Of a stretch of DNA of 64,000 bases, positions 28,113-39,000 are shown one piece after another. A program made the position numbers and the translations under genes. The notes beneath the pieces are model-generated. The model was not told the DNA's origin and ran no database searches. It worked only from the letters and a program-made list of their open reading frames with translations. Position 1 is the first letter of the stretch, and every line of letters begins with the position of its first letter. Where the stretch lies: contig NZ_JAOQMX010000005.1 in NCBI RefSeq assembly GCF_025960985.1, positions 1 through 64,000 of the forward strand, written 5' to 3'. Source of the DNA: Flavobacterium psychraerolatum. GTDB taxonomy: Bacteria > Bacteroidota > Bacteroidia > Flavobacteriales > Flavobacteriaceae.

Positions 28113-28298
28113 ATGGTCACTATTATGCTTTCGATTCTACTTTTAGGACTAGGAATTGCTGGAATAGCCATCAAACTGTTAGTTAAAAAAAACGGACGCT
28201 TTTCGGGTACATGTAGTAGTAATAATCCGCTGCTACAAGGCGATGGGGAGTCGTGTGGAATATGTGGAGCCAAACCACAGGAAAGATGCAAATCTTAA
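28113..28298 (+). CDS. Candidate NqrM, small Cys-rich membrane protein
   Basis: The 61-residue protein has one membrane helix (about residues 5-24), a basic stretch, then a soluble tail with Cys34, Cys48, Cys51 and Cys59. NqrM (DUF539) of Vibrio is a small membrane protein with one helix, a GSCGG-type segment and a Cys cluster, and it delivers iron to NqrDE. Here GRFSGTCSSNNP followed by CGICG resembles that plan. The position next to the nqr-apbE cluster supports it. An in-frame ATG at 28125 is an alternative start. The stop codon overlaps that of apbE on the other strand by four bases. NqrM is inferred, not proven. Confidence 0.65.
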   Translation: MVTIMLSILLLGLGIAGIAIKLLVKKNGRFSGTCSSNNPLLQGDGESCGICGAKPQERCKS

Positions 28299-29299
28299 TT
28301 TAATTGTTTAATTTGTTTCTTTAAACTCTCCGAAGCATAGGTTTTCCATTTTCCTTTTTCGTCATAAATGAAATATACTTCCAATTTTAAACTTTTATTT
28401 TTTTCTAAAAAAGCAATTGATTTTTGCAATCCCATTACCATAAAAGCAGTAGCATATGCATCGGCTGTAATTCCATCATCGGCAATTACAGTAGTGCTTA
28501 GTAAATTGTGTTTGGCAGGATAACCTGTTTTGGGATTAATAATGTGGGACAGTTTTTGATTTCCTTCTATATAAAATTTTCGATAATTTCCAGATGTAGC
28601 TAGTGCTTTATTATTTAAATTAATAATGGCTTCTAGTTGCCTTCCTTCTGATTCCTCTTCAGTAGGTTGATCAATACCTACTTTCCATTCATCATTTTCT
28701 TTTTTTCCTTTGGCTCTTAATTCTCCTCCCAATTCGACTAAATAGTTATTTATGCCTTTCTCTTCAAGAAAATTAGCTATAATATCTACAGAATATCCTT
28801 GTGCAATAGCATTAAAATCAATTTTAATAGCTGGTTTTTCTTTTATGATTTTATTTCCCTTCAAGAAAACTAATTTATAATCTACCAATTCTAATAAACT
28901 ATCTATTTGGGATGTGTTTAAAGTTTTTTTTGTAGAAGGACCAAATCCCAAAGAATTCACTAAGGGACCGACAGTAATATCAAAATTTCCATCTGTTTTT
29001 TGAGAAACTTCTTTAGATTTGTTAAAAACAGTTTTAAAATAGTCATCGACAACAACATTCTTTTCGTTATTGTTTATCCTAGAAATGATAGAGGTAGGAA
29101 TCCATGTAGACATCGAGCCATCAATGGTAGCGAGTAGTGAATCAATTTCTTTTTTATAATCAATTCCGTTCTCACATAAATAAGTGATATGATAGGTAGT
29201 TCCTTGTGAATTCCCTTCAAGCTTTATTATTTTTTTATTGAACGAACAACTCGTTAATAGTACTAAAATACTAAGAAGTAGAAAAAGTGTTTTTGTCAT
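28295..29299 (-). CDS. apbE: FAD:protein FMN transferase (ApbE), lipoprotein
   Basis: A GTG at 29320 is in frame, but the ATG at 29299 gives a normal lipoprotein signal (lipobox LTSC, lipidated Cys18) and 334 residues. ApbE moves FMN from FAD to a threonine in DxSGAT-type motifs. Both expected targets occur upstream in this cluster: Thr219 of NqrB and Thr212 of NqrC. The protein shows the family's flavin-binding blocks such as IDFNAIAQGYSVD and ELGGELRAKG, and HIINPKTGYPA, ITADAYATAFMVMG near the C-terminus. It is the last gene of the nqr operon. Confidence 0.93.
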   Translation of the reverse strand: MTKTLFLLLSILVLLTSCSFNKKIIKLEGNSQGTTYHITYLCENGIDYKKEIDSLLATIDGSMSTWIPTSIISRINNNEKNVVVDDYFKTVFNKSKEVSQKTDGNFDITVGPLVNSLGFGPSTKKTLNTSQIDSLLELVDYKLVFLKGNKIIKEKPAIKIDFNAIAQGYSVDIIANFLEEKGINNYLVELGGELRAKGKKENDEWKVGIDQPTEEESEGRQLEAIINLNNKALATSGNYRKFYIEGNQKLSHIINPKTGYPAKHNLLSTTVIADDGITADAYATAFMVMGLQKSIAFLEKNKSLKLEVYFIYDEKGKWKTYASESLKKQIKQLN

Positions 29300-29407
29300 A
29301 AAATTATTTTGTTGTGCCACGCAGCCAGTAAGATTTTATGTTTTTAAAATGATTAGAAAGGTAAATATTTTTTAGATGCCCTTAAAATTTCATTACGAAT
29401 GAATTCG

Positions 29408-30673
29408 TTAACTTCCAAAATCATCAAAGGCAATATTTTCTGCAGGGACGCCGAGTTGATCCAACATTTTGAGCACGGCAGCATTCATCATTGGTGGACC
29501 ACAAATATAATATTCAATGTCTTCGGGAGCTTCATGCTCTTTCAAATAATTCTCGAATAATACATTATGAATAAACCCCGTATATCCCGTCCAATTGTCT
29601 TCTGGTAAAGGCTCTGACAAAGCGATATTATAATGGAAATTCGTGAAATTTTCTTCAATTTCCTTGTATTCATTGGTGTAAAAAACCTCTTTGGAAGACC
29701 TTCCTCCATACCAAAAACTCACTTTTCTATCTTTTTCTTTTAAGGTATGAAAAAGGTGGAATAAATGAGATCGTAAAGGTGCCATTCCTGCTCCTCCACC
29801 TATATAAATCATTTCTTTTTTACTAGGCTTAATATGGAAATCACCAAATGGACCTGCAATATTTACTTTATCACCTGGTTTCAGTGAAAAAACATATGAA
29901 GAGGCAACACCAGGATTCAGTTTCATAAAACCACCATTTTTTCGGTCAAATGGAGGAGTCGCCAACCGAACGTTGAGCATAACAATATTTCCTTCCGCTG
30001 GGTGATTTGCCATCGAATAGGCTCTAAAGATTTCTTCTGTATTTTTCATTTTTAAATCCCAAATCCCAAATTTGTCATAGTCACTCTTAAATTGGTCTGC
30101 AATCTTATATAATTCTGTTTTAAAATTTACTTCGACCTCAGGAATGTCAATTTGAATGTAAGACCCTGACTCAAAATTAAGAAATTCACCCTCAGGTAAT
30201 TTAACCACTAATTCTTTGATATATGTAGCTACATTGTTATTGGATACTACTTCGCATTCCCATTTTTGGATGCCCAGAATACTGGCAGGAATAACGATTT
30301 CCATATCTTGCTTTACTTTTACTTGGCATCCTAATCTCCAATTATTTTGCTGTTCTTTTCTCGAAAAATAAGGAGTTTCGGTTGGTAATATTTCACCACC
30401 ACCAGATAAAACTTGACATTTACACGTTCCACAAGTTCCACCACCACCACAAGCAGAGGGTAAAAATATTTTTTTATTAGACAAAGTTGTTAGTAAGGAT
30501 GAACCTGCTACAGTTTCAATTTCATCATCTTCGTTGATGATAATTTTGACTAATCCCGAAGGAGTAAGTTTTGATTTAGCAAACAGAATTAAAGAGACCA
30601 ATAATGTAATGAAAAGTAAAAATACAAGTACGCTACTAATTATCGTTGTGCTATTTATATCTAATTGTATCAT
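29408..30673 (-). CDS. nqrF: Na+-translocating NADH:quinone reductase subunit F
   Basis: This 421-residue subunit takes electrons from NADH. It has an N-terminal membrane helix (about 10-30), a plant-type 2Fe-2S ferredoxin domain with CGGGGTCGTCKC and a later Cys in RLGCQVK, then an FAD domain (RAYSMANHP) and an NAD domain (YIGGGAGMAPLRSH, YYICGPPMMNAAV). It ends with the typical FDDFGS. It follows nqrE after 19 bp. Confidence 0.97.
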   Translation of the reverse strand: MIQLDINSTTIISSVLVFLLFITLLVSLILFAKSKLTPSGLVKIIINEDDEIETVAGSSLLTTLSNKKIFLPSACGGGGTCGTCKCQVLSGGGEILPTETPYFSRKEQQNNWRLGCQVKVKQDMEIVIPASILGIQKWECEVVSNNNVATYIKELVVKLPEGEFLNFESGSYIQIDIPEVEVNFKTELYKIADQFKSDYDKFGIWDLKMKNTEEIFRAYSMANHPAEGNIVMLNVRLATPPFDRKNGGFMKLNPGVASSYVFSLKPGDKVNIAGPFGDFHIKPSKKEMIYIGGGAGMAPLRSHLFHLFHTLKEKDRKVSFWYGGRSSKEVFYTNEYKEIEENFTNFHYNIALSEPLPEDNWTGYTGFIHNVLFENYLKEHEAPEDIEYYICGPPMMNAAVLKMLDQLGVPAENIAFDDFGS

Positions 30674-30692
30674 TTTTAATTTGATTATAGAT

Positions 30693-31307
30693 TTATATCG
30701 AAATCCCCATAAAGCTCATAAATGCAATTGCCATCAAACCCGTTAAAATAAACGTAATACCCAAGCCTCTCAAAGGGGCAGGTACATTTGAATAGCGTAA
30801 TTTCTCTCTACTAGCGGCCAATGCTACAATTGCCAAAAACCAGCCTACACCAGAACCAAAGGCAAAAACAGTTGCTTCTACTACACTTGCATATTCTCTT
30901 TCTTGCATGAATAATGCACCTCCCAAAATTGAACAGTTAACCGCAATTAGTGGTAAAAATATTCCTAAAGAGGAGTATAATGCAGGAGCATATTTTTCAA
31001 CAATCATCTCTACCAATTGTACGATAGAAGCAATGGTTGCAATAAACATTATAAAACTCAAAAAACTAAGATCTACTGTTTTAAATTCCGGCGATAACCA
31101 TTGCAAAGCACCCGCTTTCAAAACAAATTTTTCTAAAATATAACATACTGGAACAGAAATTGTTAATACAAAGGTAACTGCAAGTCCTAATCCAACAGCG
31201 CTTTTTACGGTTTTTGAAATGGCCAAGTAGGAACACATACCTAGGAAATAGGCAAATATCATGTTCTCAATAAAAACCGCTTTTATAAAAATATTAATAT
31301 TTTCCAT
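30693..31307 (-). CDS. nqrE: Na+-translocating NADH:quinone reductase subunit E
   Basis: The 204-residue, six-helix membrane protein is half of the NqrD/NqrE pair that holds the intramembrane iron centre between symmetry-related cysteines. The helix with MCSYLAISK and the NCSILGGALFM stretch carry these Cys residues. It is homologous to nqrD and RnfA. It is 30 bp downstream of nqrD. Confidence 0.96.
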   Translation of the reverse strand: MENINIFIKAVFIENMIFAYFLGMCSYLAISKTVKSAVGLGLAVTFVLTISVPVCYILEKFVLKAGALQWLSPEFKTVDLSFLSFIMFIATIASIVQLVEMIVEKYAPALYSSLGIFLPLIAVNCSILGGALFMQEREYASVVEATVFAFGSGVGWFLAIVALAASREKLRYSNVPAPLRGLGITFILTGLMAIAFMSFMGISI

Positions 31308-31337
31308 AATGAAATGTTTAATTCTTTCTGTAGATAA

Positions 31338-32018
31338 TTATTTAGATTCAATAAGTTTTTGATTTCGACTTCTTTGAATCCAAATAAGAATGCCTACAAT
31401 GATTAGTGCCATGGGCGGCATAATGACAAGGCTATTATTGAAATACCCCATATCATAAATGGATTGCGGAATAATACGATAACCCATCAATTCTCCTGAT
31501 CCAAATAACTCTCTTATCATAGAAACGATGACCAAAATTAAGCCATAACCAAATCCGTTTCCAATGCCGTCCAAAAACGATGGCCAAGGTTTGTTCGCCA
31601 TTGCAAAGGCTTCCAAACGTCCCATGATTATGCAATTGGTAATGATTAACCCCACAAATACAGATAATTGTTTACTAACATCAAAGACAAAAGCTTTTAA
31701 AAATTGATCTACTAGAATCACCATCGCTGCAACCACCGTTAGCTGAACGATAATCCGAATCCGATTTGGGATAATATTTCGAATCAATGAAATAATCACA
31801 TTTGAAAAAGCACAAACGACAATTACCGCTAGTGCCATCACAATAGATGGTTTCATTTTTACAGTTACAGCAAGTGCAGAGCAAATCCCCAATACTTGTA
31901 CCGTAATGGGATTAGTATCATTCAATGGATCATATAAAAGTCTTTTGTTTTTTATCGAAAACAAAGGCTTTTTATCTTTTTTTTGTTTTGCAGGAACTGC
32001 GATTGTTTCTTTACTCAT
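31338..32018 (-). CDS. nqrD: Na+-translocating NADH:quinone reductase subunit D
   Basis: The 226-residue membrane subunit, partner of NqrE. GICSALAVTVKMKPSI and ITNCIIMGRLEAFAMA carry the conserved Cys residues of the iron site. It has an N-terminal extension of about 20 mostly charged residues (SKETIAVPAKQKKDKKP) before the common core. It sits 11 bp after nqrC. Confidence 0.96.
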   Translation of the reverse strand: MSKETIAVPAKQKKDKKPLFSIKNKRLLYDPLNDTNPITVQVLGICSALAVTVKMKPSIVMALAVIVVCAFSNVIISLIRNIIPNRIRIIVQLTVVAAMVILVDQFLKAFVFDVSKQLSVFVGLIITNCIIMGRLEAFAMANKPWPSFLDGIGNGFGYGLILVIVSMIRELFGSGELMGYRIIPQSIYDMGYFNNSLVIMPPMALIIVGILIWIQRSRNQKLIESK

Positions 32019-32029
32019 ATCCTGATCTT

Positions 32030-32761
32030 TTAGTTTGTAGAAGCTACTGCGTCTTGTTTTTTGAAATACGGAATGTAATTTTTAACGGTTCTTTTGATCA
32101 TTTCAGAGACACCTTTACTGGTGATAGTTGCACCTGATATTGCATCAACAGCATGTGTATCTCCTGGTTTTGCACCACCTTTGATTGCAGTAACCGAAAC
32201 AAATTTACCCGATTTATCTAATATTTTTTTGCCAACATATTGCTGCTGGAATTTTTCAGTTGCTATCTCAGCCCCCAATCCAGGTGTTTCACTTTTATGA
32301 GCAAAACTAACACCGTACACCGTATTCATATCACTTTCAAGCGAAATAAACCCCCAAATAGGTCCCCACAATCCTTTTCCTCTTATCGGTATAATGTAAA
32401 AAGTTTTTCCATCTTTAGTACAAAGGAAGAGTGGGAACAACTGATTGTTCGCCTCTCCAGTTTTGGCTTTATCCAATTCTTTTTTAAGGTCAATATCAAA
32501 GGCAGGCGTACCACCTTTTACCTCTTCTCCTTTAGTATTCAATACAATTTGTTTGGTGATGTATTGCTTAAAAGTAGCTTCGGTATCGGTAGTCTCTGTT
32601 GGAATCGAAACACTCGTTAAAATATTTTTCATTTTTTCAATCCGAACATTTTTATCTTGGTAAGGCGCTAGGCTAATTGCCGTTACCGATAGCAATACGG
32701 CAATGACAACCACCATAACGGAGGAAAAAATAAACGTGGCTTTGTTACTGTCTTTATCCAT
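32030..32761 (-). CDS. nqrC: Na+-translocating NADH:quinone reductase subunit C
   Basis: The 243-residue protein has one N-terminal membrane helix (about 10-30) and a periplasmic FMN-binding domain. Covalent FMN should sit on Thr212 in DAISGAT, a match to the ApbE target motif. GLGAEI and the GLWGPIWGF block are typical of the family. It follows nqrB after 9 bp. Confidence 0.97.
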   Translation of the reverse strand: MDKDSNKATFIFSSVMVVVIAVLLSVTAISLAPYQDKNVRIEKMKNILTSVSIPTETTDTEATFKQYITKQIVLNTKGEEVKGGTPAFDIDLKKELDKAKTGEANNQLFPLFLCTKDGKTFYIIPIRGKGLWGPIWGFISLESDMNTVYGVSFAHKSETPGLGAEIATEKFQQQYVGKKILDKSGKFVSVTAIKGGAKPGDTHAVDAISGATITSKGVSEMIKRTVKNYIPYFKKQDAVASTN

Positions 32762-32770
32762 TTTAATTTT

Positions 32771-33934
32771 TTATTGAGGAACTCTTTTTAGTCTTCTTTT
32801 GATATTAGCTTCTACAATATAATGGTCGATTAATGGCGCCATTACATTCATAAATAAAATCGCCAACATCATTCCTTCTGGATATGCAGGATTGAAAACT
32901 CGAAAGAGAATCGCTAGTAATCCTATCAAAAAACCATAGATGTATTTTCCAGTATTCGTTTGCGTTGCACTTACAGGATCAGTAGCCATAAAAATTGCTC
33001 CAAAGGCAAAACCTCCTAGTACCAAGTGATGCAGTGGACTGATTTGCATTAACGTATTCAATCCAAAAAAATTAAAAATTAACGCCATCAAAAAACCACC
33101 TGCAAAAACAGATCCCATAATCCGCCAACTCCCAATTCCTGTATACAATAAAATGGCCGCTCCAATCAAGCAAGCAAGGGTAGAAGTTTCCCCAATAGAA
33201 CCTGGAATAGTACCCAGAAAGGACTCCATAACACTCGGTATTTTATTTGCAAAACCAGAAGCTGCATTTCCCAAAGCCGTGGCACCACTATAAGCATCAG
33301 CTACTACTTGTCCATTTTCAGTACTTGTATTGATCCAAACATCGTTTCCAGACATTTTACTTGGGTAGGCAAAAAATAAAAATGCTCTAGCAGTAAGCGC
33401 GGGATTTAAAATATTCATTCCAGTACCTCCGAAAACTTCTTTTCCTATAATGACTGCAAAAATTGTTGCCACAGCTAGCATCCATAAAGGGACATCAATC
33501 GGCATAATGAGGGGAATCAACATCCCTGAGACCAAAAAACCCTCATTAATGGTATGTTTGCTTATAATGGCAAAAATAAACTCCGTAGTTAATCCAGCTC
33601 CATAAGAGACCAAGATTAGTGGTACTACTTTTATGGCTCCAAAAATAAAATTATCCATCAGAGGAACATTCATAATTCCTAAGGCTTGGTGGTGTTGGTA
33701 GCCTATATTCCACATTCCAAATAGTAAACATGGAACGAGAGAAAGCACGACCAAAATCATGGTTCGTTTTAGGTCAATCGCATCACGTACATGTGTACCT
33801 TTACTTTTTGTGGTATGGTTGGGCACAAACAAAAAGGATTCAAACGCATCAAATGCTGGAAAGAATTTCTCTAGTTTTCCTCCTTTTTCAAAATTAGGTT
33901 TGAGGTTGTTTAGTAAGTTTCTAAGTGGCTTCAA
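32771..33934 (-). CDS. nqrB: Na+-translocating NADH:quinone reductase subunit B
   Basis: The 387-residue, multi-helix subunit is the main Na+-conducting part. FMN should be attached to Thr219 in DAYSGAT, an ApbE target. The blocks GKEVFGGTGMNILNPALTAR and GAIFMATDPVSATQTNTGK are diagnostic. A 213-bp gap separates it from nqrA, long for this operon. Confidence 0.97.
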   Translation of the reverse strand: MKPLRNLLNNLKPNFEKGGKLEKFFPAFDAFESFLFVPNHTTKSKGTHVRDAIDLKRTMILVVLSLVPCLLFGMWNIGYQHHQALGIMNVPLMDNFIFGAIKVVPLILVSYGAGLTTEFIFAIISKHTINEGFLVSGMLIPLIMPIDVPLWMLAVATIFAVIIGKEVFGGTGMNILNPALTARAFLFFAYPSKMSGNDVWINTSTENGQVVADAYSGATALGNAASGFANKIPSVMESFLGTIPGSIGETSTLACLIGAAILLYTGIGSWRIMGSVFAGGFLMALIFNFFGLNTLMQISPLHHLVLGGFAFGAIFMATDPVSATQTNTGKYIYGFLIGLLAILFRVFNPAYPEGMMLAILFMNVMAPLIDHYIVEANIKRRLKRVPQ

Positions 33935-34147
33935 ATTCAGTTTTTTTTTAATGATTAAATTTGGTAACTATTAGATTATATTGGTATTATGTATGTTTAA
34001 ATAAGTGACTACTTTAATTAATTATAGTTAGCTGAGCTTATTAATATCCTTTTGATTATATTTAAGTATAACAGCTTATATGGTCTTAAATTAAAAATTC
34101 ACTTTAAACTTTTATAGATAAAATTATATGTATTATATGATTAAATG

Positions 34148-35503
34148 CTAACTAAACTCCTTCCGTACCCTATCCAGACCACGACGAATAATTTCTTGCG
34201 ATTTAATTTTTGAGGTACAAACCAGTTCGCAGAGGGCAAAATCTTCTTCTGCTACTTCATAAATTCCTAGTTTTTCCATCATGTCGATATCTTCAATAAG
34301 TATAGATTTCAAAAGTTGAACGGGATAAATATCCATCGGAAACACTTTTTCATATTGTCCCGTTATTACAAAGGGGCGTTCCTCACCGTGTAAATTGGTA
34401 TTTAGATCGTATTTTTTGTTAGGATTTAGCCAAGAGAAAAAAGTACGAGATACACTAAATTTCTCAAGTCCAGGAGTTAACCAACCCATAAATTCATACT
34501 CATTTCCTTCGGGGATTACCGTGATTTGTGAATCATAAAAGCCTAAATAACCATCCGCTAGAGTTTGGCTACCCGACAATATAGAACCGCTTATAATTCG
34601 GTTATTTCCACTTTTAAGACCAACGTCAGCAAGTATATTTTTTATAGAAGTCCCTACAATCGTTTTATAATATTTTGGATTGTCCACCTGAGATCCTGTT
34701 ACTGCAATTGTTCTGGACGCATCAAAAATCCCTTCGGTAAACAATTTACCAATGATCACTACGTCTTGAGGATTAAGATACCAAACCACTTCACCCTTAT
34801 TTATAGGGTCAATGTGGTGAATTTGGACGCCCACGTTTCCAGCAGGATGAGGACCTGATATGGTATTGATTTGCACTTTTTTTGCTTGACTAAAAACTGG
34901 AGCAGGGGAGTTACTCTCTTGAACATTCAAATGGATTTTCCCAGTAGTCAATTTAGCCAAAGCATCAATCCCAGTTTGAAAATGAGACTCTTCTGCAGAG
35001 AGAACGAAATCAATATCTGGAGCTAACGGATTTGTATCAAAGGCCGAAATAAATATGGCTTTGGGGTCATCATTAGGATTTGCAATTGTACCATACGGTC
35101 GTTGGCGAATCAATGGCCATATACCACTTTGTAATAGTTGTTCGGTAATTTGATTTCGAAAAAGTGAGTTGGGATCTGCTTTGGGAAATGAAACATATTT
35201 TATATCATGGTCAGTACGTATTTTAATTGCCAAAATAACTCTTTTGTCACCACGTACAATCTCAATGAGTTTTCCACTCACGGGAGCACAAAAAAGAAGG
35301 TGTTCGTTGTTTTTATCATAAAACAAAGGAGTTCCAGCTTCTACGGTAGTCCCTATTTCAAGTAGTAGCTTGGGAATCATACCCACAAAATCACTTGGTT
35401 GTATAGCAAATACCTCGGCGACAGGCAGGTCAATTATAAACTTCACTGCTTCACCTATCAATTTGAGGTTCATTCCCTGTTTAATTTTAATATATTCACT
35501 CAT
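34148..35503 (-). CDS. nqrA: Na+-translocating NADH:quinone reductase subunit A
   Basis: The 451-residue peripheral subunit binds quinone. It is a cytosolic protein with the RnfC-like barrel-sandwich region near the start (GMIPKLLLEIGTTVEAGTPL), the SGPHPAGNVGVQIHHIDP block and the FFSWLNPNKKYDLNTNLHG block. It is the first gene of the operon; the 558-bp gap upstream should hold the promoter, which I could not pin down. Confidence 0.96.
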   Translation of the reverse strand: MSEYIKIKQGMNLKLIGEAVKFIIDLPVAEVFAIQPSDFVGMIPKLLLEIGTTVEAGTPLFYDKNNEHLLFCAPVSGKLIEIVRGDKRVILAIKIRTDHDIKYVSFPKADPNSLFRNQITEQLLQSGIWPLIRQRPYGTIANPNDDPKAIFISAFDTNPLAPDIDFVLSAEESHFQTGIDALAKLTTGKIHLNVQESNSPAPVFSQAKKVQINTISGPHPAGNVGVQIHHIDPINKGEVVWYLNPQDVVIIGKLFTEGIFDASRTIAVTGSQVDNPKYYKTIVGTSIKNILADVGLKSGNNRIISGSILSGSQTLADGYLGFYDSQITVIPEGNEYEFMGWLTPGLEKFSVSRTFFSWLNPNKKYDLNTNLHGEERPFVITGQYEKVFPMDIYPVQLLKSILIEDIDMMEKLGIYEVAEEDFALCELVCTSKIKSQEIIRRGLDRVRKEFS

Positions 35504-36061
35504 ACATAAACTAGTTTTTTGTGGATAGTATTATTATGGACGAAATTCTTATATGCGATAATAATTTTTTGTAATTGTTATAAAACAGAAGTATAAAACA
35601 CTAATTTACTGAATTTGTGTAGATTAAACAACTATTAACTCAATTTTAATTAAAGATAATAGTTGAGTAGATGAAAAGTAATTATTGCTAAAAGCAAGTC
35701 AAAGGAAAAGGATTATAATAATTGAAAAAGCCCATTAAATCCTATTGAAGCTCATTCACTTCATAAATTGATTTCAGTTGCAGAATTATTATTTTGTTAT
35801 GTAGTTTCAACGATAAAAATAAGTGAAGAGGTTACTAGAAGGAATAGCTCAATAAGTCACTATTTTCTATAAACTAATTTTCACGAACTATAATTAGGAA
35901 GTGCCATTTGAAAATTATTCTCAATTTGAAATTACAAGTTATAAGTAATTGTTTGTTACTTAATTTAAATCGGTGCAAAAAAGTAAGATTTAAATGGTGT
36001 TTTTTAGCCATAATTAATTTAAAATGTTTATTTTTAGGTAATACTTTATAGGATAAAATTT
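35504..36061. other. Divergent gene-free gap between nqrA and the PocR kinase
   Basis: About 560 AT-rich bases that must contain promoters for nqrA (leftward) and the sensor kinase (rightward). I found no convincing TTTG-N19-TAnnTTTG pair, repeat or RNA gene. Confidence 0.5.
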
Positions 36062-39000
36062 ATGAAGAATATTTTACTTAACTATATAGATTTTAAAAAA
36101 ATAGAATCACTACTTAAAGGATTTAAAACTAGCACTGGACTTTCAGTGGCTATTTTAGATCTTGGGGGTCTACTTTTAGCACAATGTGAATGGCAAAAAT
36201 TACAGCAGAGTTTCTATAATATAAATTCTGATGCATCCCACTGGGATACCAATATAAAAATGAACTGTCCAACGACAGAAAATTTTAGTTGTTTTAAGAA
36301 TTTAAATGGAATAGTGGAGATAACGATTCCTTTGTTTTTCGATAATAAACATATTGCCAATCTATTTTCTGGTTATTTCATTAGCGATAAATCATCCTTA
36401 CTTTCTTGTAAAAAAGAGGCGGAAAAACAGGGTTTTGACCAACATAAGTACGATACTGCGCTACATAGTTTACCTATCTATTCGATAGAAGAAATTAAAA
36501 AAACGTTGGCATTTTTGATCGATACACTTCATTTTACTTTTGATATGACCTCTGATAATAGAAAGCAAATAGAATTGAACGAATCATTGATCAACAACAC
36601 ATTATTTCTGGAAAACATTATTGATAATAGCCCTGCTTTAATATATGTAGCCGATTTGGACGGCAAAATTAAGCTAGTAAACAATGAATTTGGAAATATT
36701 TTTCAATTAGATAAAAGCGATATTATAGGCAAGTATCGCAAAGATATTATGCCTCCAGCAATTGCAGAGCAACATCGCAATAATGATATTAAAGTAATTA
36801 ACCAAAAAGAATCAATAGTTAACCAAGAGGAAAATATGGAAGCCGATGGGAAACACTATTACATTTCTCAAAAATTTCCTCTTTTTGATTCCAAGGGAAT
36901 TATTCAAGCCGTAGGAGGTATTTCTACTGATATAACAGCTATAAAACGAACAAAAGAAGCATTGCTTAAAAGTGAAGATAAATATAAAAGTCTCTTCAAT
37001 AATTCAGCAGACGGTATTATTGTTCTGAATGAACAAAGTGATATTTTAGAGCTAAATAATCAGATTTGTAATATATTAGAATACAGCCGAGAAGAGTTGT
37101 CAAAGTTGAAAGGATTTGAACTTATACATATCGAAGATGTAACCAACAAAGATCATGAAACTGTACTAACTCAATTAAAACAAGGAAAAACGATTATTTC
37201 TCACTACCGATTGCGCAAAAAAAATGGGGATTATGTACCTACCGAATTTAGTATTAAGATGATTGGCGAAGACCAATTTTTAAATATTGTTCGAGATATA
37301 ACTGAACGTAAATTGGCAGAAAAAATCATTCATGATAGTGAGTTGAAATACCGTTCTTTTTTTGAAAATAGTATTGATGCCATATTATTAGGTAATCTTG
37401 AAGGACAAATATTATCGGCAAATCCTGCTGCTTGTCTTATGTATGGGTGCTCTGAGGAAGAACTCAAGAAAATTGGACGTGCTGGAGTTATCGACACTTC
37501 AGATCCTCGCTTAGAAGCTATAACAGCTAAAAGAAATAAAAAGGAAAAAGTCCGTGCAGAAATTACTTCATTACGAAAAGATGGTAGCCCATTTGAAAGT
37601 GAAATTTCAGCTTCTTATTTTCTTAATATCGACAATATTCAAATTACTAGTATGATTGTAAGAGATATTACCGAACGAAAAAAAGCGGAAAAAGACTTAC
37701 TTGAAAGCGAAAGAATCCTTTCTGTTGTTTTCAACAATCATACCGACCTCCAGCTATTAATAGGTGTCCAAGATAATGATGAATTTTATGTGGATATTAT
37801 TAATAAACCTTACATAGATACTATTAATAGTTTTATGATCCCGTTAAATAGTGAAGCGATTATAGGTAAATCTGTTCGCGTATTAAATACAAAACTTGGT
37901 TTAGGTGATGCCTATTTTGAACATGCTATTATTAATTATAAAAATGTTGTTACTACAAAAAAAACACTTTGTTATACGGAAATTTTGGAGATCAATGGTT
38001 TTGCCTATACTTCAGAAATCACTCTTATTCCTATAATGGATGATAGCGGAAAATGTCAATATATACTCTTTAACTCACATAATATCACTGAACAAAAAAA
38101 AGCAAAAAATGCTTTGATCGAAAGTGAAGAAAAATTCAAAAAAATCTTTTTAACAAGTCCTGATCTAGTAACAATTACTCAAATTGATGATGGTATGTAT
38201 ATTGATGTTAGTGAAAATTTTATCCAAATATCGGGATATACACGCGAAGAAATTATAGGAAAAACATCCAATGAATTAAATATTTGGTCGGATCCAAAAG
38301 ATAGAATTCGTATGATTTCGAAACTAAAAGAATTTGGTAAAGTTGAAAATATGGAAGCACAATTTACCTTTAAAGGAGGTCAAGGTATCAATGGACTTTT
38401 GTCTGCTTCAATATTAATAATCAATAATAAAGAACATATTCTAACCATAACTAGGGACATAACAGAACTTATAGTAACAGAGCAAGCATTGAAGGAAACA
38501 GTCGCTAACTTGAGATCAATGATTGAAAATAGAGAGGATTCTATTTACTCAATTGATCGTGACTTTAACTATATTATTTTCAATAGAGCATTTGAAAATA
38601 ACATTAATAATGAATATAATATTGTATTAAAAAAAGGGATGAGTGCTATTGAAAACCTCACCCAACAACAAGCTGATTTTTGGGTACCAAAACTTAATTC
38701 AGTATTTGAAGGACAGAGTGATACATTTGAATTTACGTTTACAATAGATGAAAAAATTCATTATTTTCAAACCACGCTAAACCCAATTTTTGAAGATCAA
38801 AAAATTACTGGAGCATCTGGAATTAGTATTGATATCACCAAACGTAAATTAATCGAAGAAGCACTTAAAATATCAGAAGAAAAATTTGAGAAAACATTTA
38901 GATTAAGCCCTTATTTAGTTTCGCTTTCAACCAGTGAAGGAGAAATAATTGAAGTGAATAATCGTGTGGTATCTACTCTTGGGTATACAAGGGAAGAGTT

